This document shows, piece by piece, positions 18,878 to 26,509 of a stretch of 64,000 bases of DNA. Positions within the stretch are counted from its first letter, which is position 1. Every line of letters starts with the position of its first letter. A program made the translations under genes and the position numbers. This stretch comes from Bacteroidetes bacterium ADurb.Bin174 (lineage in GTDB: Bacteria; Bacteroidota; Bacteroidia; Bacteroidales; Paludibacteraceae): the NCBI GenBank assembly GCA_002070265.1, contig MWCX01000020.1, positions 124,001 through 188,000 on the forward strand. Direction: 5' to 3'. The notes below the pieces were generated by a model. That model had not been told where the DNA came from and searched no databases. It was given only the letters and a program-made list of their open reading frames with translations.

Positions 18878-19789
18878 ATGCCTGCAAAATTGACCATATT
18901 GGGTGCGGGATCAGCTTTGCCCACCCGTAATAATTTCCCCAGCGCCCAAATTTTAGAGTTGCGTGACAAGCGATACATGATAGATTGCGGAGAAGGAGCT
19001 CAGATACGCATGAGACAAATGGGATTGAAAAATACGAGGTTGAATCATATTTTTATTTCTCATTTGCATGGAGATCATTGCTTCGGTTTGATGGGATTGA
19101 TTTCTTCTTTCGCATTGCTTAACAGGACTGCTGAATTACAAGTGCATGGTCCGCTCGGTATCACAAAACTTTTCGAACAGCAAATGAATTTTTTTTGTGA
19201 CGGCATCCCTTTTAAGGTCAGCTTTCAAGAATTCGATACCTTGCAACACAAGTTGATTTATGCCGATCGTTCTGTGGAAGTCTATTCTATTCCTTTGAAA
19301 CACCGGGTTCCCTGCAGTGGCTTTTTGTTTAAAGAAAAGCCCAAGGACAGACATCTCATCCGCGATATGATTGACTTTTATCAAATCCCCATATCCCAAC
19401 GGAATCTCATCAAGAAAGGAGCTGATTTTATATCGGAAGAAGGAACAACCATACCCAATCATTTGCTTACCACTGCTCCGGACGAGACGATCAGCTATGC
19501 ATATTGTGCAGATACAGCATATTCTGAAGAGATTATCCCCATTATATCCAAGGTGGATTTACTGTATCACGAAGCTACTTTTGCCGGTTCGGAAACTTTG
19601 AGGGCGAAAAAGACCATGCATTCGACCGCAGAGCAGGCAGCTTCCATTGCTCGATTAGCTGAGGTGAAACAATTGGTAATCGGGCATTTGTCAGCGCGCT
19701 ATAAAAATCAAGATGCTGTACTAAAAGAAGCCCAAGCTGTATTCAAGAATACAATTTTAGCAGAAGACGGGAAAGTAATCAAGTTCTAA
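18878..19789 (+). CDS. rnz: Ribonuclease Z
   Basis: Metallo-beta-lactamase-fold endonuclease that matures the 3' ends of tRNA precursors; 303 residues, the usual short-form length. It has the zinc motif HLHGDHCFGL near residue 62, downstream CADTAYS and HEATF blocks, and HSTAEQAA near the C-terminus, all standard for RNase Z. It follows miaA by 45 bases, so two tRNA-processing genes are paired. It ends 7 bases from the convergent S41 peptidase gene. Confidence 0.96.
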   Translation: MPAKLTILGAGSALPTRNNFPSAQILELRDKRYMIDCGEGAQIRMRQMGLKNTRLNHIFISHLHGDHCFGLMGLISSFALLNRTAELQVHGPLGITKLFEQQMNFFCDGIPFKVSFQEFDTLQHKLIYADRSVEVYSIPLKHRVPCSGFLFKEKPKDRHLIRDMIDFYQIPISQRNLIKKGADFISEEGTTIPNHLLTTAPDETISYAYCADTAYSEEIIPIISKVDLLYHEATFAGSETLRAKKTMHSTAEQAASIARLAEVKQLVIGHLSARYKNQDAVLKEAQAVFKNTILAEDGKVIKF

Positions 19790-19796
19790 CTCAATT

Positions 19797-21416
19797 TTAT
19801 TCTTTTTCTAATTCTGTGATTGTTCTTTTTATAGTTGGATCATCCTGAAACAAAATAGGGTAGAAGCCTGCATCGCTAAGAATATTTCGTGAGATATAAG
19901 CTTTTAGATGTCTCCTGATGAAATTTCCTGATTTATTAATTTCCGATTGAACCGGTTTAACCCCATTTTTTTCAGCATACAAAACAAAATCACGCAATAA
20001 ATTCTGAGAGTTTAGATATTTCTCTAAGGATTGCCAATCTTTATGGAGAATTAACTTTTGTCTGTTTTTGTCCGTATAACTAAAAGCAAACTGATACAGA
20101 TGGTTGTAATTGATCACCTGATTCAGATAAGGCGTAAAATCAGTTGTGTCGCGTGGAATGAAAATATCCGGCATGATGCCTCCACCGCCATAAACCGTAC
20201 GTCCTTTCAAGGTTTTATATGCTATGGTGTCAGCTTGTTGTATGCTATCTTGCGTGTAAAATTCTCCATGCAAAAAGCGGTTGTATAATTCCATATTGTA
20301 ATTTTCATCATCTCCGGTTTGATACGGCTTTTGAATGCTTCTTCCGGATGGAGTATAGTATTTTGCCACTGTCAACCGAATAGCCGATCCGTCCGACAAT
20401 TCCTTTTGTTGTTGTACCAAACCCTTTCCGAAGGATCTTCTGCCGATGACGGTTCCCCTGTCGTTGTCTTGAATGGCACCGGCAAAAATTTCGCTTGCCG
20501 AAGCTGAAAATTCATCAATCAGGACAACCACCGGATTGTTGATGCAACTTCCTGTTCCATCGGACAGTGCATCGTAGCGAGGATATGACCTTCCTTCGGT
20601 ATAAACAATCAATTGGTTGGCAGGAAGAAATTCATTGATCATGGAGATGGCACGATCAAGATATCCGCCGCTGTTTTCCCTTAAATCAATGATGAATTTT
20701 GACGCACCTTCATTTTTCAATTTGGCAATGGCAACTAAAAATTCAGAATAAGTAGTTTCGCCGAATTTATTCACCTTGATGAGTCCTATTTGGGGCGTAA
20801 TCATATAACTGATGTCGATGGAGCTAACGGGTATTTGTCCACGTGTGACGGTGTATTCAAGCATTTCCGGTGTGCCAAAGCGTTTGATGCCCAATTTGAC
20901 TTTGGTGTCGATGGGACCCCGAAGGTGGCGCATGACTTTTTCGTTGCTGATGTTTTTCCCGACGAACAACGAATCATCTACCGTGATGATTCGATCGCCG
21001 GCCAATAAACCAACTTTTTCCGAAGGACCACCACTGATGACTGATACAATGGTGATGGTGTCGTTTTGTATATTAAACTGTACGCCGATTCCCGAAAAAC
21101 TACCTTCCAACTCATTGTTTACTAACTCCAGTTCATCTGCCGGAATATAAACCGAGTGAGGATCTAATTGCGCAATTAGCTCAATAGCCATTTCTTCCGT
21201 CAAATTATCAATGTCAACCGTATCTACATAGTAAGTGTCAATAAGGCGCAATATTTCGGAAATTTTATTATCCGTTTTGAGTATACTCTTGAAGATGTTG
21301 CCGAAATTGTCATTAAACTTCCGTTTTTCCCTTGATGCGAGCAGGTTTCCTAAAATAAGACCGGCTATTAATGCCAACAAGACAATAGCAACTAACGAAT
21401 AATTCTTTCTTTTCAT
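19797..21416 (-). CDS. S41 family C-terminal processing peptidase
   Basis: 539-residue exported serine protease of the CtpA/Tsp type. A signal anchor (VAIVLLALIAGLILGNLLA) is followed by a PDZ domain (about 75-175) and the catalytic domain with the Ser/Lys dyad: serine in DEFSASASEIFAGA and lysine in GRRSFGKGLVQQ. It probably works in the periplasm on tail-marked or envelope proteins. The start overlaps the stop of the dCMP deaminase gene by four bases (ATGA). Confidence 0.93.
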   Translation of the reverse strand: MKRKNYSLVAIVLLALIAGLILGNLLASREKRKFNDNFGNIFKSILKTDNKISEILRLIDTYYVDTVDIDNLTEEMAIELIAQLDPHSVYIPADELELVNNELEGSFSGIGVQFNIQNDTITIVSVISGGPSEKVGLLAGDRIITVDDSLFVGKNISNEKVMRHLRGPIDTKVKLGIKRFGTPEMLEYTVTRGQIPVSSIDISYMITPQIGLIKVNKFGETTYSEFLVAIAKLKNEGASKFIIDLRENSGGYLDRAISMINEFLPANQLIVYTEGRSYPRYDALSDGTGSCINNPVVVLIDEFSASASEIFAGAIQDNDRGTVIGRRSFGKGLVQQQKELSDGSAIRLTVAKYYTPSGRSIQKPYQTGDDENYNMELYNRFLHGEFYTQDSIQQADTIAYKTLKGRTVYGGGGIMPDIFIPRDTTDFTPYLNQVINYNHLYQFAFSYTDKNRQKLILHKDWQSLEKYLNSQNLLRDFVLYAEKNGVKPVQSEINKSGNFIRRHLKAYISRNILSDAGFYPILFQDDPTIKRTITELEKE

Positions 21417-21865
21417 TCTTTTCTTTCTTTTGATTGATGTAATTCTTCGAGCAACAGCAACTCGACTTCAATACCGGCTCTTTCAAGCAGTTTAACACCG
21501 TCCATAATTCTATATTCTTCTCCGTACACTACCCGTTTGATCCCCGATTGGATGATCAGTTTGGCGCATTCCATACAGGGAGAGGCAGTTACGTATAATG
21601 TTGCTCCTTCACTGCTGTTGTGTGAACGGGCGACTTTGGTGATTGCATTGGCTTCAGCATGTAAAACATAAGGTTTCGACATATTGTTTTCATCTTCACA
21701 ATTATTCTCGAATCCTGAGGGCGTACCATTGTACCCATCGGAAATGATCATCTTATTCTTTACCAATAAAGCACCCACTTTACGCCTTTCGCAATATGAG
21801 TTTTCCGCCCAAATACGCGCCATACGCATGTAACGCTGATCTAATAATTTTTGCTTGCTGTCCAT
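21413..21865 (-). CDS. dCMP deaminase
   Basis: 150-residue zinc deaminase converting dCMP to dUMP for thymidylate synthesis. Zinc ligands and catalytic Glu are in HAEANAI and SPCMECAKLI; the ComEB-type N-terminus (RYMRMARIWAENSYCERRKVGALLV) is intact. It is translationally coupled to the S41 peptidase gene, as in many Bacteroidota. A TAATTTTG box lies only two bases before the ATG, too close to be a normal promoter. Confidence 0.93.
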   Translation of the reverse strand: MDSKQKLLDQRYMRMARIWAENSYCERRKVGALLVKNKMIISDGYNGTPSGFENNCEDENNMSKPYVLHAEANAITKVARSHNSSEGATLYVTASPCMECAKLIIQSGIKRVVYGEEYRIMDGVKLLERAGIEVELLLLEELHQSKERKE

Positions 21866-21936
21866 TTCAAAATTATAAACTTCATTAATTGTTCATCTTA
21901 ATCAATGCTGGCTATTTTCTTTCAATCTACCGGACG

Positions 21937-23307
21937 CTAATTGCACCCCAACAGTTCTCTGGCAAATTCAATTAAATTCACTCCCGAAAAATTGCCGGAA
22001 GTCATGAGTAGCAGAGCTGTATTGTCATAATTCAAACTGCTGAGTTTGTCTTGTAAAGCTGCGGAATCCGTATAAACTTCCAGATTATTACCTCCAAAAG
22101 CTTCTTTTACATCTTGTGGGTCAATAGCTTGCAGTCCTTTGTGCTCTATCACCTTGGGACTGAAATATACAAAGGCTTCATCTGCTTTCAACATACTACC
22201 TTTGTATTCCTTCAAAAATGCATGCGTTAAACTGCTGAAGGTGTGTAACTCTATACAAGCAACGAGTTTTTTATCTGGGTATTGCGCTTTGACAGCCTGC
22301 ACGGTTGCTTTCAATTTGGATGGTGAGTGTGCAAAGTCTTTGTAAGCAACAGAAGTAGAAGTCTGCGCAATTTTTTGCAAACGATTGGATGCTCCATCGA
22401 AATCGGCAATTACCTTATAAAATTCATCTTCTTCAACACCTATTTGTTCGCAAGCCAATCGTGCAGCCTGCAAATTTTGCAGATTATGCTCCCCGAAAAT
22501 CTGCAAAGATTTTAAGCCCTGCTTGGTTTTTATATAGGTAGTGCCATTTATAATTTCATATTCAGGAGTCGAATAGGGTAGAGGTACCAAATCATCCCTT
22601 AAGGTGGAGGTGATTTTCTTCAACTCTTCATCACCGGAAAAATAAATCAAACACCCATTAGGTTCGATGATTTCCACAAACTTGCTGAATTGTTCCACAT
22701 AATTTTCAAAGGTAGGAAACACATTGATATGATCCCAGGCGATGCCGGTCAGGATGGCGATATGCGGCTTATACAAATGAAATTTGGGACGCAAATCGAT
22801 GGGAGAGGTCAGATATTCATCTCCTTCAAACACAGCAATTTTTGTGTTGGCAGAGAGTTTAACCATATTGTCAAAACCCTCAATTTGTGCGCCTACCATA
22901 TAATCAACTTCGATATTCAGCTTGTTCAGCACGTATAAAATCATGGCGGTAGTGGTGGTTTTACCATGGCTGCCACCTACCACTATACGGGTTTTATCTT
23001 TGGTTTGTTCGTATAAATATTCAGGGAAAGAATAAATTTTCAGATTTAATGCTTTGGCGCGCAATAATTCGGGATTATCCGCTTTGGCATGCATGCCCAG
23101 GATGACTGCCTCCAGCCCCGAATGAATTTTTTCAGGAAACCATCCTGTCTTTTCGGGTAATAATCCGTGAGCTTTCAACCTGCTGTAGGAAGGTTCAAAA
23201 ATTTCATCATCAGAGCCGGTTACACGATAATTTTCTTTTTGACTGATGGCAATAGCCAGATTATGCATGGCTGCTCCACCTATGGCTATGAAATGAACAT
23301 GATGCAT
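21937..23307 (-). CDS. mpl: UDP-N-acetylmuramate:tripeptide ligase Mpl (murein recycling)
   Basis: Mur-ligase family enzyme of 456 residues that attaches recycled L-Ala-D-Glu-mDAP to UDP-MurNAc. N-terminal Rossmann segment HVHFIAIGGAAMHNLA, ATP-binding P-loop VVGGSHGKTTTTAMILY near residue 112, central domain and C-terminal domain (KDFAHSPSKLKATVQA) are present. The GGAAMHNLA start and the overall pattern favour Mpl over MurC. It is divergent from the MBL-fold hydrolase, with separate -7 boxes in the 72-base gap. Confidence 0.92.
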   Translation of the reverse strand: MHHVHFIAIGGAAMHNLAIAISQKENYRVTGSDDEIFEPSYSRLKAHGLLPEKTGWFPEKIHSGLEAVILGMHAKADNPELLRAKALNLKIYSFPEYLYEQTKDKTRIVVGGSHGKTTTTAMILYVLNKLNIEVDYMVGAQIEGFDNMVKLSANTKIAVFEGDEYLTSPIDLRPKFHLYKPHIAILTGIAWDHINVFPTFENYVEQFSKFVEIIEPNGCLIYFSGDEELKKITSTLRDDLVPLPYSTPEYEIINGTTYIKTKQGLKSLQIFGEHNLQNLQAARLACEQIGVEEDEFYKVIADFDGASNRLQKIAQTSTSVAYKDFAHSPSKLKATVQAVKAQYPDKKLVACIELHTFSSLTHAFLKEYKGSMLKADEAFVYFSPKVIEHKGLQAIDPQDVKEAFGGNNLEVYTDSAALQDKLSSLNYDNTALLLMTSGNFSGVNLIEFARELLGCN

Positions 23308-23312
23308 TTGAA

Positions 23313-23343
23313 TTGGTTGGGATATAGTTTTTACTTAATTTTG
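23313..23343 (+). promoter_or_regulatory. Promoter of the MBL-fold hydrolase gene
   Basis: TTG at 23313-23315, a 20-base spacer, and TAATTTTG at 23336-23343 match the Bacteroidota -33/-7 pattern. Confidence 0.6.
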
Positions 23344-23363
23344 CGTACTAAAAATTGAAGAAA

Positions 23364-23371
23364 CAAAAGTA
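23364..23371 (-). promoter_or_regulatory. Putative -7 box for mpl
   Basis: Minus strand reads TACTTTTG, 56 bases before the mpl start. Confidence 0.4.
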
Positions 23372-23379
23372 ATAAAAAA

Positions 23380-24225
23380 ATGGCAATAAAAGAGATATAT
23401 ACCATAGATGCCGGACATTTTCACGCGGATGGCGGTGCCTGCTTTGGCGTGGTTCCCAAAAGGGCGTGGAGCAAGCGTTATCCCTGTGATGAAGATAATT
23501 TCTGTAAACTGACCATGCGCTGTATGCTTATCAAAACAACAGATAAGAATATTTTGATTGAAACGGGGGCAGGGCATAAGCAAAAGGATTATTTCAAATA
23601 TTATGGCATCAAAGATATTATAGATTTTGAGGAAGTGCTGCCGACTTACGGTTTGACATGCCATGATATAACCGATGTGATACTCACACATTTACATTTT
23701 GATCACTGTGGCGATTGCACTTATTACGATGAAAATAAAAACCTGCAATTGACCTTTCCCAATGCCAGCTATTGGGTAGGAAAATCGCAATGGGAAAATT
23801 TTTTGAATCCCAATGTCAGGGAAGCAGATTCTTATTTCCCGGAGAATATGTTGCCCGTATTGGAAGCCGGTCGTTTGAAATTAGTTACTAAAGAAACTGC
23901 TATCTGTGAAGGTGTATCCGTCAAATTATTCGGTGGACACACGCCCGGTCAATTGGTTGTTTACGCCCAACACCCCAAAAACACTTTTGTATTTGTCGGA
24001 GACCTAATTCCCGTTACAGCTAATGTTCCCTTAGCCTGGGTTTCGGCCTACGACACCTTTCCCATTATCGCCATGGAAGCCAAACAAGCAGTAATGGATG
24101 AAGCCATTGCCAATAATCATGTTTTGGTGCTGGTACACGATGCATTTCATGCATGTTGCACGGTTGCGGAAAACAGGGGAAAATATAAGGTTGAGAGACA
24201 GGGGATGTTGGGGGAGTTTTTGTAG
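23380..24225 (+). CDS. MBL-fold metallo-hydrolase
   Basis: 281-residue metallo-beta-lactamase-fold hydrolase with metal motif HLHFDHCGD near residue 106, a second histidine in LFGGHTPGQLVV and FVGDLIP, typical of glyoxalase II or lactonase-like members. It is cytoplasmic with no signal peptide. The substrate cannot be told from sequence. It has its own promoter and is followed by an 8-G run just after the stop. Confidence 0.85.
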   Translation: MAIKEIYTIDAGHFHADGGACFGVVPKRAWSKRYPCDEDNFCKLTMRCMLIKTTDKNILIETGAGHKQKDYFKYYGIKDIIDFEEVLPTYGLTCHDITDVILTHLHFDHCGDCTYYDENKNLQLTFPNASYWVGKSQWENFLNPNVREADSYFPENMLPVLEAGRLKLVTKETAICEGVSVKLFGGHTPGQLVVYAQHPKNTFVFVGDLIPVTANVPLAWVSAYDTFPIIAMEAKQAVMDEAIANNHVLVLVHDAFHACCTVAENRGKYKVERQGMLGEFL

Positions 24226-24295
24226 GGGGGGGTGAAAATAAACCTATGAAAAACAGTTAATCGAGATATTATTTTGGAAATATTTTTATTTGAAG

Positions 24296-24326
24296 TTGCA
24301 TTATCGGGCAACTTATTTTATATTTG
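24296..24326 (+). promoter_or_regulatory. Promoter of the toxin-antitoxin operon
   Basis: TTG at 24296-24298, 20-base spacer, TATATTTG at 24319-24326. The predicted transcription start is only about four bases before the toxin ATG at 24335, so the mRNA would be nearly leaderless. Confidence 0.6.
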
Positions 24327-24334
24327 CACTTCGT

Positions 24335-24697
24335 ATGAAGAATGAAAAAATACGACAAATATTCTTATATAAAGATTATTTTGCTGACTTTTACAAGAAG
24401 CAAAAACAGAAGGTCAAAGAGAAAATTTTATGGACATTTCGTCTGATTGAGACGATGCCACAAGTCCCGGTAGAATACTTAAAGCATATAGAGGGAACTG
24501 AAGGCTTGTATGAAATTCGAATTCAATTAGGTAGCGATATTTTTAGGATATTTTGTTTTTTTGATAAATGTAATTTAATCGTATTAGCCAACGGTTTTCA
24601 GAAGAAGACCCAGAAAACCCCAAAACAAGAAATTGCAAAAGCATTGAAAATAAAAGAGGAATATGAATCAAAAATTAAAGAGTTAAAAATCAATTAA
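24335..24697 (+). CDS. HigB-like (RelE superfamily, Gp49-type) toxin
   Basis: 120-residue basic protein of the RelE/HigB superfamily (phage-derived Gp49-like, DUF891), predicted to cleave mRNA in the ribosome. Matching elements are LWTFRLIETMPQVP, HIEGTEGLYEIRIQLGSDIFRIFCFF and the Lys-rich C-terminus (NGFQKKTQKTPKQEI). An upstream in-frame TTG adds 15 residues but lies on the promoter, so the ATG is preferred. The antitoxin gene starts 13 bases after the stop: toxin first, as in higBA. Confidence 0.87.
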   Translation: MKNEKIRQIFLYKDYFADFYKKQKQKVKEKILWTFRLIETMPQVPVEYLKHIEGTEGLYEIRIQLGSDIFRIFCFFDKCNLIVLANGFQKKTQKTPKQEIAKALKIKEEYESKIKELKIN

Positions 24698-24709
24698 ATA
24701 TAAAGAGAT

Positions 24710-25021
24710 ATGAGCAAGATGACAAATGATAAAAATTTAAAATCTCTTGATGAGTTTATTGACGAACAATATGGAAAACGAGGAACTAAAAAACGCGAGA
24801 TTTTTGAGGAAGGATACGAGGAATTTAAACTTGGATTTCTTATTCGTCAGGCTCGACTTGAGAAAGGAATGACCCAAGAAGAACTTGCAGAGAAAGTTGG
24901 TACAAACAAGGGCTACATATCAAAAGTTGAGAACAACATAAAAGATGTACGTATTTCAACGCTTCAAAAAATCATTAAAAAAGGTTTTGATGGCGAATTG
25001 GAATTGGCGATAAGGATATAA
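24710..25021 (+). CDS. HigA-like XRE-family antitoxin
   Basis: 103-residue antitoxin with a helix-turn-helix of the Cro/XRE type at about residues 45-95 (LIRQARLEKGMTQEELAEKVGTNKGYISKVEN). It should bind the adjacent toxin and repress the shared promoter. The N-terminal 40 residues are charged and probably contact the toxin. Confidence 0.88.
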   Translation: MSKMTNDKNLKSLDEFIDEQYGKRGTKKREIFEEGYEEFKLGFLIRQARLEKGMTQEELAEKVGTNKGYISKVENNIKDVRISTLQKIIKKGFDGELELAIRI

Positions 25022-25050
25022 ATGAGCATATTAACATTGAATTAAATTAT

Positions 25051-25416
25051 ATGAAAGCTTTACTTACTATCGGGTTGCTTATTTGCTCCAATGTTTTTAT
25101 GACTTTTGCGTGGTACGGACATTTAAAACTCGCGGAATATTCGTGGTTTAACAAACTGTCGTTGTTTGGAATTATTGTTTTTAGTTGGAGTATTGCTTTT
25201 TTCGAGTATTGCTTTCAGGTTCCGGCAAACAGAATAGGGTTTATCAGCAACGGAGGACCGTTTTCGTTGGTGGAGCTCAAAGTTTTGCAAGAAGTTATTA
25301 CGCTTGTGGTTTTTATGGTTTTTTCTTATGTGGTTTTTCAGTCGCAGATAAAACCCAACCATATCATTGGATTTGTGTTGTTGGTCTTGGCGGTGTATTT
25401 TATTTTTAAGGGATAG
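25051..25416 (+). CDS. DMT-fold DUF486 membrane protein
   Basis: 121-residue inner-membrane protein with four predicted helices (LLTIGLLICSNVFMTFAWY, LFGIIVFSWSIAFFEYCFQ, ITLVVFMVFSYVVFQ, IIGFVLLVLAVYFIF). The motif FFEYCFQVPANRIG is characteristic of DUF486, a family related to small drug/metabolite transporters. Transport substrate is unknown. It lies just after the toxin-antitoxin pair but on a separate unit. Confidence 0.85.
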   Translation: MKALLTIGLLICSNVFMTFAWYGHLKLAEYSWFNKLSLFGIIVFSWSIAFFEYCFQVPANRIGFISNGGPFSLVELKVLQEVITLVVFMVFSYVVFQSQIKPNHIIGFVLLVLAVYFIFKG

Positions 25417-25485
25417 GATTTTTGGGAGAAGAGGAATTTTCTCGTAACATCTGTTTTTATTCATTAAAACTTACAATTGTGGGAT

Positions 25486-25507
25486 TTTCTCAAAACAAAT
25501 ATTCAAC
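25486..25507 (+). repeat. 22-bp exact repeat, copy 1
   Basis: Begins TTTCTCAAAACAAATA. The identical 22 bases recur at 41478-41499, in another intergenic region. Confidence 0.7.
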
Positions 25508-25596
25508 TACAAACCAAATTATAACCATATGAAAAACACATAAGTTGATTTAAGAGCAAAAATTTTTTGCATTATTTTTTTGAAACCACCAAAACA

Positions 25597-26259
25597 ATGA
25601 CCTATAACCCTAACAAACATCATCGCCGTAGCATCCGTTTAAAAGGATACGATTATTCGCAGGCAGGATTATATTATATAACCATTTGCACACAAAACCG
25701 CGCATGTTTATTTGGTAAAATTGAAAATGGAAAAATGATTTTAAATGATGCCGGGCGAATGATTAAAAATGAATGGTTAAAATTGACCGAACGATTTAAA
25801 AATATTGCGTTGCACGAATATGTTGTCATGCCCAATCATTTTCACGCCATTTTGGAAATCGTCGACGTCCCCGTAGGGGCGACCCTTGTGGTCGCCCCTG
25901 ATAATAATGGTTTGGTCGCCCCTGATAATAATGGTTTGGTCGCCCCAAATAATAACGATTTGGTCGCCCCAAATGATAATGATATTTTCACCCAAAATAA
26001 AAAAGGGCAACCACGAGGGTTGCCCCTACGGTTGTCCCAACGGGGTAAAACCGTTGGTGATATGGTTGGTGCATTCGCATCCATCACAACGGTGAAATAC
26101 ATCCGCGGCGTGAAAAACAATGGTTGGCAACCATTTAATAAAAAAATGTGGCAACGGAATTATTGGGAACACATTATTCGTGATGAACAATCGCATATGG
26201 CAATTTCAGAATATATAATGAACAACCCTGCAAATTGGGATAATGATAGGTTAAAATAA
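25597..26259 (+). CDS. REP-associated tyrosine (Y1, IS200-like) transposase with internal REP insertion
   Basis: 220-residue Y1-type HUH transposase of the RAYT group, which handles single-stranded REP palindromes. The HUH motif is in VVMPNHFHAI and the catalytic tyrosine is probably in MWQRNYWEHIIRDEQ. The ATG at 25597 starts the conserved MTYNPNKHHRRSIRLKGYDYS; an in-frame TTG at 25567 is less likely. Between the HUH block and the C-terminal helices is an in-frame insert of about 50 residues (VGATLVVAP... to ...GQPRGLPL) encoded by two REP-like hairpins and four 24-base tandem units. The frame is intact, so the protein may still be active. Confidence 0.85.
   Translation: MTYNPNKHHRRSIRLKGYDYSQAGLYYITICTQNRACLFGKIENGKMILNDAGRMIKNEWLKLTERFKNIALHEYVVMPNHFHAILEIVDVPVGATLVVAPDNNGLVAPDNNGLVAPNNNDLVAPNDNDIFTQNKKGQPRGLPLRLSQRGKTVGDMVGAFASITTVKYIRGVKNNGWQPFNKKMWQRNYWEHIIRDEQSHMAISEYIMNNPANWDNDRLK
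25873..26029. repeat. Pair of REP-like hairpins flanking 24-bp tandem repeats, inside the transposase gene
   Basis: Left hairpin: arms GGGGCGACC (25876-25884) and GGTCGCCCC (25890-25898), loop CTTGT. Right hairpin: arms GGGCAACC (26005-26012) and GGTTGCCC (26018-26025), loop ACGAG. The outer ends GTAGGGGC and GCCCCTAC are inverted. Between them are four 24-base units (25891-25986), the first two identical, encoding the octapeptide VAPDNNGL and variants. Confidence 0.9.
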
Positions 26260-26265
26260 AATTTC

Positions 26266-26285
26266 TTCTTCGAATGAAGAAGAGA
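26266..26285. repeat. Small hairpin between transposase copies
   Basis: Perfect 7-base arms CTTCTTC and GAAGAAG around GAAT, just after the transposase stop. There is no T-run. It may be a recognition structure or chance. Confidence 0.3.
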
Positions 26286-26327
26286 ATACACCGCAAGAAA
26301 ATGTGAATATTGAAATGGTAGTAAACA

Positions 26328-26501
26328 ATGACCTATAACCCTAACAAACATCATCGACGCAGCATCCGTCTGAAGGGATACGATTATTCGCAGGCAGGAT
26401 TGTATTATATAACCATTTGCACACAAAACCGCGCATGTTTATTTGGTAAAATTAAAAACGGAAAAATGATTTTAAACGATGCCTGGCGGTTAATTGAGTA
26501 A
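26328..26501 (+). pseudogene. Truncated second copy of the RAYT transposase
   Basis: The frame begins with the same MTYNPNKHHRRSIRLKGYDYS and runs nearly identical to the intact copy for about 50 codons, then diverges at NDAWRLIE and stops. The HUH motif and catalytic tyrosine are missing. Silent third-position changes separate it from the intact copy, so the duplication is not very recent. The break lies 9 bases from the 3' end of the sialidase-fold gene, at the PUL boundary. Confidence 0.85.
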
Positions 26502-26509
26502 TCACTCAA

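Noticed and set aside
21868-21875. -7 box for the dCMP deaminase gene
   Set aside because: It ends two bases before the ATG, too close for a usable leader, and no -33 element fits.
25873-26029. CRISPR-like array
   Set aside because: The 24-base units are contiguous with no unique spacers and lie inside a coding frame.
25777-26120. Minus-strand ORFs across the transposase repeats
   Set aside because: They are frames through the 24-base repeats and hairpins; the plus-strand frame has the real HUH and tyrosine motifs.
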